From an uncultured Lachnospiraceae bacterium (GTDB lineage: Bacteria > Bacillota > Clostridia > Lachnospirales > Lachnospiraceae), in NCBI GenBank assembly GCA_948470335.1, contig CAOKOL010000023.1:1-64000 (forward strand): 64,000 nucleotides of DNA. The letters are read 5' to 3'. Of this stretch, positions 17,701 through 26,691 are shown piece by piece. Position 1 is the stretch's first letter, and each line of letters starts with the position of its first letter. The notes below the pieces were generated by a model. The model was not told the DNA's origin, did not search any database, and worked only from the letters and a program-made list of their open reading frames with translations. Made by a program: the position numbers and the translations under genes.

Positions 17701-17867
17701 ATTTTATATTCCTCTCTGCATGAAAACCAAATTCCGGGGCAGTCCTTTCGAAATATGCCGATCTTTATGACGGCACAGCCAGTCATAAATAGAGAAAAGG
17801 AGGACTGAGGTATGTGATGCGGACAGTTTCGCCATACGGGCTGCCGCCGGCTTCGGTTTCCCCATGA

Positions 17868-19070
17868 TTATTTGTCTGCCTGAAACACCCTTGCGGTTCC
17901 TTTTTCTTCCAGCTTCTCCAAAAGCTTCGCCGGATCCGCGAATTTTGCCAGCAGAATCATGGCGGCGATAATATAGGGCTTATAGCTGGCTTCTTTATAG
18001 AGAGGGGTGCGGTAGCGGTCAAATACGGTTGCGTCCACTTCGCCTTCCTCGCAGCTTACACCGGTGATATCGGCAGGCAGACAGTGGAGATACAGCGCCT
18101 TTCCCTCTTTTGTAAGGGACATCAGTTCTTCGGTGCATGCCCAGTCTTTATGCTCCGCGTTCTGTGCCAGCAGCTCTTTTTCCAGCGCTTTGATCCCCTC
18201 CAAATCTCCGTTTCCGTACAGCTTTGTTCTCTTTTCCATGGCCGCGAAAGGCGCCCAGCTCTTGGGATAAACAATATCCGCGTTTTTGAAGGCTTCTGCC
18301 ATGTTATTTGTTTTGGTGAAAGAACCGCCGGACTTTTCGGCGTTTTCGGCCGCAACCTTCTCCACGTCCTCGAAAATCTCATACCCTTCCGGATGGGCCA
18401 GCACTACGTCCATGCCGAATCTGGTCATCAGGCCGATAATGCCCTGCGGAACGGACAGAGGTTTTCCGTAAGAGGGAGAGTACGCCCAGGTCATGGCCAG
18501 CTTTTTGCCTTTCAGATTCTCAACGCCGCCGAATTCATGGATAATATGAAGCATATCCGCCATGGCCTGGGTGGGATGGTCGATATCGCACTGGAGGTTT
18601 ACCAGCGTGGGCTTCTGCTCCAGAATGCCGTCTTTATGTCCCTGGGTTACGGCATCCACCACCTCATGCATATAGGCATTTCCTTTTCCGATATACATAT
18701 CATCCCGAATACCGATGACATCAGCCATAAAAGAAATCATATTGGCGGTTTCTCTTACGGTCTCCCCGTGGGCCACCTGAGATTTGCCCTCGTCCAGATC
18801 CTGTACCTCCAGGCCCAGCAGGTTGCAGGCAGAGGCAAAGGAGAAACGGGTGCGGGTGGAATTGTCCCGGAACAGGGAGATACCCAGACCGCTCTCAAAT
18901 ACCTTGGTGGAAATATTGTTCTCCCGCATATAGCGCAGCGCGTCAGCCACGGTGAACACCGCCTCGATTTCGTCATCCGTCTTCTCCCAGGTCAGGAAAA
19001 AGTCGCCGTTGTACATCTCTTTAAAGTTTAATTTATTTAACTTGTCAATATATTTCTGTAAAGTTTCCAT
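17868..19070 (-). CDS. ygeW: Knotted carbamoyltransferase YgeW
   Basis: A 400-residue ornithine/aspartate-carbamoyltransferase family enzyme of the YgeW type. The carbamoyl-phosphate loop is RDNSTRTRFS, and the extended segment DEGKSQVAHGETVRETANM is typical of YgeW. The length fits the family. The start at 19070 has AAGGAG 12 nt upstream. YgeW is presumed to cleave a carbamoylated purine breakdown product to carbamoyl phosphate for carbamate kinase; the natural substrate is not readable here. The gene lies back to back with the truncated ygfK, whose missing 5' end would have been where the ygeW promoter now lies. Confidence 0.93.
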   Translation of the reverse strand: METLQKYIDKLNKLNFKEMYNGDFFLTWEKTDDEIEAVFTVADALRYMRENNISTKVFESGLGISLFRDNSTRTRFSFASACNLLGLEVQDLDEGKSQVAHGETVRETANMISFMADVIGIRDDMYIGKGNAYMHEVVDAVTQGHKDGILEQKPTLVNLQCDIDHPTQAMADMLHIIHEFGGVENLKGKKLAMTWAYSPSYGKPLSVPQGIIGLMTRFGMDVVLAHPEGYEIFEDVEKVAAENAEKSGGSFTKTNNMAEAFKNADIVYPKSWAPFAAMEKRTKLYGNGDLEGIKALEKELLAQNAEHKDWACTEELMSLTKEGKALYLHCLPADITGVSCEEGEVDATVFDRYRTPLYKEASYKPYIIAAMILLAKFADPAKLLEKLEEKGTARVFQADK

Positions 19071-19105
19071 CGTATAATATCACTCCTTATATCTGTAATT
19101 CCGCC

Positions 19106-21457
19106 ACGATCTCCACGCTGCATGGCTGCCCGCCCCAGGAGATCGAAAGCATCGCCGATTACCTGCTGAACGAAAAGCGGATGCACACCTTTATCAAATG
19201 CAACCCCACCCTTCTGGGCTATGAATTTGCCAGGGAAACCCTGGACCGGATGGGCTATGATTACATTGCCTTCGGCCGTTTCCATTTCGAAGACGACCTG
19301 CAGTACAAAGACGCCGTGCCCATGCTTGACCGGCTGATGAAGCTTTCTTCCGGACTTGGCCTGGAATTCGGCGTAAAGATTACCAATACGTTCCCGGTGG
19401 ATGTCAGGGCCGGCGAGCTGCCCAGCGAAGAAATGTATATGTCCGGAAAATCTCCCTACCCTCTGTCTATCGCCCTGGCGGCCAGACTGTCACGGGAATT
19501 TGACGGCAGACTGCGCATCGCCTACTCCGGCGGCGCCGACGCGTTTAATATGAACCAGATCGTGGGCAGCGGCGTCTGGCCCGTCACCATGGCTACCACC
19601 ATCCTGAAACCGGGCGGATACCAGAGACTGAAACAGATCGCCGAAAATCTGGACCGGATGGGAGTAACGCCCTTTACGGCCGTAGACGTGGCGGCGCTGA
19701 ACGCCGCAGCCGAAAGCGCTCTGACCGACAAACATCACGTAAAGCCTGCCAAAATGCCGGTCAGCCGGAAATCGACGGAAAAAGTGCCGCTGATCAACTG
19801 TTATACCGCCCCCTGCGAAGACGCCTGTCCCATCCGTCAGGAAATCACCACCTACGTGGCGCTGGCCGGAGAAGGAAGATACGACGAGGCTCTCCAGGTG
19901 ATTCTGAATAAAAACGCTCTGCCCTTTATTACCGGCACCATCTGCGCCCATAGCTGCCAGAGCCATTGTACACGAAACTTTTACGAGTCTTCCGTAGAAA
20001 TCAGAGACACAAAACTGGAATGCGCGCGGAACGGATACGAAGCTGCCCTGAAACATCTGACGGCGGAACGGACACTGGACCAGACAGTAGCCGTCGTGGG
20101 CGGCGGACCGGCAGGCATGGCGGCGGCCTTTTACCTGGCACGCAGCGGCGCGAAAGTGACGATTTACGAGAAGGCGGACCGTCTGGGCGGCATCGTCAGC
20201 CAGGTGATTCCCGATTTCCGGATTGACGACACCGTGATCGGAAAAGATGCCGCCCTGCTGGAAAAACTGGGCGTAGACATCAGACTGAACACGCCTGCCC
20301 CGGATGTAAAGACTTTAAAAAAGGAATATGACGCCGTTATTCTCGCGGTGGGCGCTTCCCAGAGAAGCCAACTGAACCTGAAAGGCATCCAGGCCGTCAA
20401 TGCCCTTGACTTCCTGGAAGAATTCAACGCAAAGAAAGGACAGGTGGAACTGGGCAGACATGTGGCGGTTATCGGCGGCGGAAATACGGCCATGGACACC
20501 GCCAGAGCGGCCAAACGGTGCCCCGGCGTGGAAACCGTATCCCTGGTATACCAGAGAACCAAACGCTATATGCCGGCCGACGAGCACGAATTATATCTGG
20601 CCATGGAAGACGGCGTTCAGTTTAAAGAACTGCTGGCGCCGGCGCAGATCAAAAAAGGCGCTCTGGTCTGCAATGTAACCAGACTGGGCGAACCGGACGC
20701 TTCCGGCCGGGCAGGCGTTGTGGAGACAGCGGAAACAGTGGAAATCCAGGCCGACACCGTCATTGCCGCAGTAGGCGAAAAATGCCCTGCCTCTTACTAT
20801 GAAGCCAACGGCATCAACACCGACGGCAAGGGCCGCCCCATGGTAAGCTCTACGCTGGAATCCAGTCTCAAAGGCATCTATATCATCGGCGACGGCCTTT
20901 ACGGCCCAGGTCTGGTGGTAAAAGCCATGGCCCATGCCATAACCGCCGCGGAAGCCATCCTCGGCAGAGCCGTCACAAGAGACATGCGTATTCCGGCGGA
21001 TAAAAACGGACTTTATAAGAAAAAAGGCATTTTGCAGGAGCCTTCCGAAAAACCGGAATCCGACAGATGTCTCTCCTGCTCCACCGTATGCGAAAACTGC
21101 GTGGACGTATGTCCCAACCGGGCAAATATCAGCGTCAAAGTGCCCGGTCTGACAAAAGAACAGGTGATTCATGTGGATTACATGTGCAATGAATGCGGCA
21201 ACTGCAAAAGCTTCTGCCCTTATGCCAGCGCGCCCTACCTGGATAAATTCACCCTCTTTGCCAGCGAGTCAGACCTTGCTGACAGCAAAAACGACGGCTT
21301 TGTGGTGACAGACGCGAAGACCGTGACCTGTAAGGGAAGGTATCTGGGCGAAGCCTTTACATGGAAAAAGGGTGAGACCACGGGTCTGCCGGAAGAACTG
21401 CAGAAAACCATCGAGGCCGTAATCAGTGATTACGCGTATTTGCTGGAAATGAAATAA
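19106..21457 (+). pseudogene. ygfK: YgfK-type oxidoreductase lacking its N-terminus
   Basis: The frame encodes the last 780 or so residues of YgfK (about 1000 in E. coli), a flavin/FeS protein called a putative selenate reductase subunit. Homology begins at ISTLHGCPP (about 19109) with no start codon or ribosome site before it. Only an internal ATG at 19181, lacking a good site, can start translation. What remains: the end of the TIM-barrel half, a cysteine cluster (CEDACPIRQ, CAHSCQSHCTR), FAD and NAD Rossmann motifs (VVGGGPAGMAA, VIGGGNTAMD), and 4Fe-4S motifs CSTVCENCVDVCPN and CNECGNCKSFCP. About 250 N-terminal residues are missing, so function is doubtful. Confidence 0.85.
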
Positions 21458-21487
21458 AAGAAACCGAATGAAACGAGGAGGATTGCC

Positions 21488-22870
21488 ATGAAGACACTGT
21501 TTCGAGGCGGAACGGTAGTAAGCGCGCGAGGGAAACGGAAGCTGGATGTTCTGGTGGAAGATGAAAGGATCCGGGCCGTGGACGGACATATTGAGGATTC
21601 CGAAGCCCATGTCGTGGATGTAACCGGCAAACTGATATTTCCGGGATTTATCGACGGGCATACCCATATGGATCTGGAAGTGTCGGGAACGGTGACGGCG
21701 GACGGCTTTGAGACCGGAACCAGGGCGGAGCTGGCCGGAGGCACCACCTGCCTGATTGATTTCGCCACCCAGAACAGAGGAGAAACACTGGCATGCGCCC
21801 TGGAACACTGGCACCGGAAAGCAGACGGCAAATCCAGTTGTGATTATGCCTTCCACCTGGCCCTGTCCGACTGGAACGAACAGATCAGCCGGGAGCTGGA
21901 AACCGTGGTCAGCCAGGGCATCCGCTCCTTCAAGCTGTATATGACCTATGACGCCATGGCAGTGGATGATCAGTGCCTTTATGAAATCCTCACCAGACTG
22001 AAAGAGCTGGGGGGAATAGCAGGCGTCCACTGTGAAAACCGGGGCATTATCGATGCCAGATTAAAAGAAGTGCTTATTAAAAAAGGCAATCGCAGAGACA
22101 CTGCCGATTATCCCGGCACCCGGCCGGATCTGGCCGAGGCGGAAGCCGTTTCCCGGCTGCTGAAAATCGCCCGGTGCGTGGATACCCCGGTGATCGTCGT
22201 CCATTTAAGCGCGCAGGCAGCCTATGTCGAGATAGAACGAGCCAGAGCCGCCGGTCAGACCGTCTATGTGGAAACCTGTCCCCAGTACCTGGTCATGGAC
22301 GAAAGCAGATATGGTCTGCCCGGCGGAGAAGGCCGAAAATTCATGTGCGCTCCGCCTCTCCGGAAAAAAGAAGACCAGGATACCCTCTGGCGGGCGCTGA
22401 CGCAAAACCAGATACAGACCGTCGCCACCGACCACTGCAGTTTTACGCTGGCGCAGAAAGCGGCCGGAAAAGAAGATTTCTCCCTGACGCCCTGCGGGAT
22501 GCCCGGCGCTGAGGAACGGCCGGCGCTGATCTACCATTACGGCGTTCATACGGGAACGCTGACCGAAGCCCAGATGTGCGCGCTGCTGGCCGAAAACCCG
22601 GCCCGTCTGTACCGGCTGTATCCCCGGAAAGGGGTAATCGCTCCGGGCAGCGACGCGGACCTGGTGATCTGGGACCCTGACGCGGACTATGTGCTGTCCA
22701 GAGACCGCCAGCAGTCCGCGGCGGATTACTGTCCTCTGGAGGGACTTAAACTGCGGGGCAGAGCTTCTCAAGTATATCTGCGGGGCAGACTGGCGGCGGA
22801 AAAGGGCCGGATTGTCACAGAACATGCCGGAAAATATATTACGGCCGTCAGCGGCGACATTATGATATGA
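21488..22870 (+). CDS. hydA: Dihydropyrimidinase/hydantoinase-type amidohydrolase
   Basis: A 460-residue cyclic amidohydrolase that opens hydantoin-like or dihydropyrimidine-like rings. The two-metal site is intact: GHTHMD (His58, His60), the carbamylated lysine in FKLYMTYDA (Lys149), His181 in GVHCEN, the VVHLSA histidine and the aspartate of ATDHCSF. The start at 21488 has AGGAGG 8 nt upstream. It lies 30 nt after ygfK in the same direction. The E. coli homologue hyuA belongs to the equivalent purine cluster. Unlike its neighbours it carries no lesion. Confidence 0.93.
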   Translation: MKTLFRGGTVVSARGKRKLDVLVEDERIRAVDGHIEDSEAHVVDVTGKLIFPGFIDGHTHMDLEVSGTVTADGFETGTRAELAGGTTCLIDFATQNRGETLACALEHWHRKADGKSSCDYAFHLALSDWNEQISRELETVVSQGIRSFKLYMTYDAMAVDDQCLYEILTRLKELGGIAGVHCENRGIIDARLKEVLIKKGNRRDTADYPGTRPDLAEAEAVSRLLKIARCVDTPVIVVHLSAQAAYVEIERARAAGQTVYVETCPQYLVMDESRYGLPGGEGRKFMCAPPLRKKEDQDTLWRALTQNQIQTVATDHCSFTLAQKAAGKEDFSLTPCGMPGAEERPALIYHYGVHTGTLTEAQMCALLAENPARLYRLYPRKGVIAPGSDADLVIWDPDADYVLSRDRQQSAADYCPLEGLKLRGRASQVYLRGRLAAEKGRIVTEHAGKYITAVSGDIMI

Positions 22871-22951
22871 CAGATCATCGAATCCATATTCCTGTGATAC
22901 GGGAATATGGATTCGCTCACAAAGACCACAGAAAGAGAGGTGCTGGTTGTC

Positions 22952-25456
22952 ATGACTGTTTTCACAGAAACTCCCCGGCCCGCCGCTGCCCTTCCGGACA
23001 GCAGCTCTGCGGCCGTTCATGATATAAAATCAAACTTTATTACAGTAAACGGTATTCAGGTAGCTCCTTCCAAAAACCAGAAGCTTCTTCATTTTTTAAG
23101 AGAGGAGCTTCATCTCACCTCTGTCAAGGACGGATGCAGCCAGGGCGCCTGCGGCGCCTGCACCGTCATCATCGACGGGGAAACCTGTAAAGCCTGCGTG
23201 CCGGACACGGATTCCCTAAAGGGAAAATCTGTGATTACGGTAGAAGGACTTGCCGACAGAGAAAAAGAAGTGTATACTTTTGCCTATGCGGAAGCAGGGG
23301 CCGTACAGTGCGGCTTCTGTATTCCGGGCATGGTTATGTGTACCAAGGCGCTGCTGGACAAAAACCCGGACCCCGACGAAAAAGAAATCCGCCACGCCCT
23401 GCGGAACAATTACTGCCGCTGTACCGGATATGTAAAAATCATCGCGGCGGTAAAACTGGCGGCCCAGATACTGAAAACCGGTATCATTCCGGAAAAGGGC
23501 GAAAAGAGCTGGAAACTGGGCGGCCGTGTTCAGCGGCTGGACGCCGAAGAAAAAGTACTGGGAACCGGGAAATATCCCGATGATTTTCATATGGAAGGAA
23601 TGCTGTCAGGCGGCCTGGTGCGAAGCAGATACGCCAGGGCCAGAGTCCTTTCCATAGATACCGCGAAGGCAAAGTCCCTTCCCGGCGTGGCCGGCGTCTA
23701 CACGGCGGCGGACGTACCGGGAGAAAATATCATCGGACATCTCCGTCAGGATCAGTATGTATTCGTCCCCGAAGGACAACTGACCCACTATCTGGGAGAC
23801 GCAATCGCCCTAGTGGTAGCGGAGAATGAAGAAATTGTGGAAAAGGCCAAAAAGCTGATTCAGGTGGAATATGAAGTCCTGCCGGCCATACACAGCCCGG
23901 AGGAAGCGGCCGCCGAAGGCGCTCCCACGGTTTTTGAAGGCGCTGAAAACAATGTCTGCTCCTATGAGCATATCAGCCGGGGCGACGCCTCGGCAGCCAT
24001 CGCCCGTTCCCGACATGTGCTGTCCCGCCATTTTGAAACCCCATGGACAGAACATGCCTTTTTAGAACCGGAATGCGCTGCGGCCTTTATCGACGAAAAC
24101 GGGGATGTGTTCTTATACTCCACCGATCAGTCCGCTCACCAGACCCTTCATGAATGTATGACGGTGCTGGGCACGGATAAAGTCAAGGTGCAGAACGCTC
24201 TGGTAGGCGGCGGGTTCGGCGGCAAGGAAGATATGACCGTACAGCCTTTCGCCGCGCTGGCGGCTTATCTCCTTCGCAGGCCGGTAAAGGTCAAACTGAG
24301 CCGGGCGGAATCTCTGCTGGTTCACCCCAAACGCCACCCCTTTGTCATGGACGTTACCATGGGCTGCGATGAAAACGGCATTATCCAGGGCGTCAAAGCC
24401 ATCGTATCCTCGGACACCGGCGGCTATATGTCTCTGGGCGGCCCCGTGCTGCAGCGGGCCTGTACCCATGCGGCCGGCCCCTACGCCTATGAAAACTTTG
24501 AGATTGAAGGAACGGCCTATTACACCAACAATCCCCCGGCAGGCGCATTCCGGGGCTTCAGCGTGACCCAGACCTGCTTCGCCACGGAAACACTGTTAAA
24601 TATGATGGCCGACGAAGTAGGAATTACCCCCTGGGAAATCCGTTACCGAAACGCCATCCGGCCGGGCGGCATCCTGCCAAACGGCCAGATCGTGGATGAA
24701 TCCACCGGACTGGCGGAAACACTGGAAGCGGTAAAGGAAGACTATGACAGGGCATGGAATGCCAGTATCCCGGTGGGCATCGCCTGCGCCATGAAAAACG
24801 CCGGCGTGGGCGTGGGTATCCCGGACACCGGGAGACGAAAAGCTTCATATTTTCACAGGCGCCTCCTGCATCGGCCAGGGGCTGGGAACCGTGCTGGTAC
24901 AGATGATCGTGGAAAACACGGATCTTCGTGAAACGGATATCGTGTATGAGCGGAGCAACACCTGGATTGCCCCGGATTCCGGCACCACCTCCGGTTCCCG
25001 GCAGACACTTGTCACCGGGGAAGCCTGCCGGAGAGCCTGCGGGAAATTAATGGAAGACCGGAACAGCGGACTGTCTCTGAAAGAGATGAAGGGAAAGGTC
25101 TATTACGGCGAATATCTGGCAAAGACAGACCCTCTGGGCGCCGACGTGCCCAATCCCGTATCCCATGTGGCCTATGGCTATGCCACCCAGATGTGTATTC
25201 TGGACCCGAAAAGCGGAAAAATCGACGAGATCGTGGCGGCCCACGACGTAGGCCGGGCGGTGAATCCCCTCTCCTGCGAAGGTCAGATCGAAGGGGGCGT
25301 AGTCATGTCCATGGGTTACGCCCTGCGGGAGAAATACGAGATCGACGAAAACTGCAGACCTGTGAAGAAATACGGCGCTCTCGGCCTGTTCCGCAGTCAT
25401 GAGATTCCCCGGATCAAGGCGATTGTAGTGGAAAAACCGGGGCTGAACGTGGCCTG
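22952..25456 (+). pseudogene. Fused FeS-Mo hydroxylase (selenium-dependent xanthine dehydrogenase type), frameshifted and truncated
   Basis: The gene fuses a plant-type 2Fe-2S domain (CSQGACGACTVIIDGETC) and a second 2Fe-2S domain (CGFCIPGMVM...CRCTGY) to a molybdopterin domain (GGGFGGKED, PAGAFRGFSVTQ), the layout of selenium-dependent xanthine dehydrogenases (XdhD-like). Near 24830 the frame shifts and a few residues are lost: VGIPDTG continues as GDEKLHIFTGASCIGQG in another frame. The match ends at EKPGLNVA (25454), about 45 residues early. The family's catalytic glutamate lies in that lost GAKGVGE segment. The start at 22952 follows AGAGAGG; an upstream ATG at 22907 is possible. Confidence 0.87.
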
Positions 25457-25462
25457 CCCGTC

Positions 25463-25735
25463 TGTTCCTATGGATGTATGAGCTGCGGCGCCTGTATCGA
25501 AGCCTGTCAATTCCAGGCCATTACATACAACGAATACGGAACGGCCCAGGTAAAGGAAGCGGCCTGCATCGGCTGCGGCATCTGTGAGAAAACCTGTACG
25601 GCCAATGCCATACGGGTGACGGAGCACTGTGCCGTAATCGACGAAACCCGCCGTTTAAACTGCGGTATGTGCGCAGTCAAATGTCCCAGAGGCGCCATCT
25701 ATGACCTCAGAGGGATTCTGCGGCCCGCGGAGTAA
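25463..25735 (+). pseudogene. RnfB-like 4Fe-4S ferredoxin fragment
   Basis: The frame reads CSYGCMSCGACIEACQFQAI, then CIGCGICEKTCTANAI and CGMCAVKCPRGAI, so at least three cysteine clusters remain. The CSYGCMSCGAC opening is typical of the C-terminal ferredoxin part of RnfB-like proteins. The start is missing: the first cysteine lies before the only ATG (25478), and upstream sequence is the truncated hydroxylase in a different frame. One deletion has therefore removed the hydroxylase 3' end and this gene's 5' end. It may have carried electrons between the hydroxylase and the NfnAB-like pair. Confidence 0.75.
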
Positions 25736-25778
25736 TGAAGGAACCGTATCAGGACTTGAAATAAGGAGGTACTGACTT

Positions 25779-26690
25779 TTGTATCCTATATTAAAAAAGC
25801 GCCAGTTGTCCGATCAGATCTACTACATGGACATCCTGGCCCCCCGGACGGCCGGCTCCTGTCAGCCGGGACAGTTTGTGATTGTGAAAATAGATGAAGC
25901 CGGAGAGCGGATTCCCCTGACCATCTGTGATTACGACAGAAAACAGGGCACCGTCGCCATCGTATTTCAGACTGTGGGCGCTTCCACAAAGCGGATGGCT
26001 CTGCTGAACGAAGGCGACAGCTTCCGGGATTTCGCCGGCCCCTTAGGCTGCCCGTCGGAGCTGATTCATAAATCCGCGGATGAACTGCGGCAGATGAAGC
26101 TTCTGTTCGTAGCCGGCGGCGTGGGAACCGCTCCGGTTTATCCCCAGGTTAAATGGCTCCACGAGCAGGGCGTAAATGCCGACTGCGTCATCGGCGCAAG
26201 AAATAAAAGCCTGGTCATTCTGGAAGATGAGATGAAACAGGCAGCCGCCAATCTGTATGTGGCCACCGACGACGGCAGCTACGGCTTCCACGGCAATGTC
26301 AATGACCAGATCAAAGAACTGGTGCAAAACCAGGGCCATACCTATGATCTGGTGATCGCCATCGGCCCTCTGATTATGATGAAGTTTGTGTCTCTGCTGA
26401 CAAAAGAACTGCAGATCCCCACCGTAGTCAGCATGAATCCGATTATGGTGGACGGCACCGGCATGTGCGGCGCCTGCCGTTTAAGCGTCGGCGGCGAAAT
26501 CAAATTTGCCTGTGTGGACGGACCGGAATTCGACGGGCATCTGGTGGACTTTGACCAGGCCATGAAACGGCAGGCCATCTACAAGACCGAGGAAGGCCGG
26601 GCGCTGCTTAAGCTACGGGAGGGCGATACCCACCACGGCGGCTGCGGACAGTGCGGCAGTGAAAAACCAAACGGAAAGGAGGCACACTGA
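25779..26690 (+). CDS. NfnA-like FAD/NAD(P)-binding oxidoreductase subunit
   Basis: A 303-residue ferredoxin-NADP reductase-like subunit (sulfide dehydrogenase beta or NfnA type). RIPLTICDYD binds FAD, FVAGGVGTAPVYP binds the nucleotide, and the C-terminal GTGMCGACRLSVGGEIKFAC holds a 2Fe-2S cluster. The start is TTG at 25779 with AAGGAGG about 9 nt upstream. It is directly followed by the NfnB-like subunit. Known NfnAB couples NADH and reduced ferredoxin to NADP reduction; here the partner may be the molybdenum hydroxylase. Confidence 0.88.
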   Translation: MYPILKKRQLSDQIYYMDILAPRTAGSCQPGQFVIVKIDEAGERIPLTICDYDRKQGTVAIVFQTVGASTKRMALLNEGDSFRDFAGPLGCPSELIHKSADELRQMKLLFVAGGVGTAPVYPQVKWLHEQGVNADCVIGARNKSLVILEDEMKQAAANLYVATDDGSYGFHGNVNDQIKELVQNQGHTYDLVIAIGPLIMMKFVSLLTKELQIPTVVSMNPIMVDGTGMCGACRLSVGGEIKFACVDGPEFDGHLVDFDQAMKRQAIYKTEEGRALLKLREGDTHHGGCGQCGSEKPNGKEAH

Positions 26691-26691
26691 T

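Noticed and set aside
24815..24900. Programmed ribosomal frameshift in the hydroxylase gene
   Set aside because: Residues are missing at the switch point and the 3' end of the gene is also lost, which points to deletion; no clear slippery site with a downstream structure is present.
25479..25481. TGA at the end of the hydroxylase frame as a selenocysteine codon
   Set aside because: Reading through gives no match to the hydroxylase C-terminus, and the following FeS motif is in a different frame. The selenium in this enzyme class is a labile cofactor, not selenocysteine.
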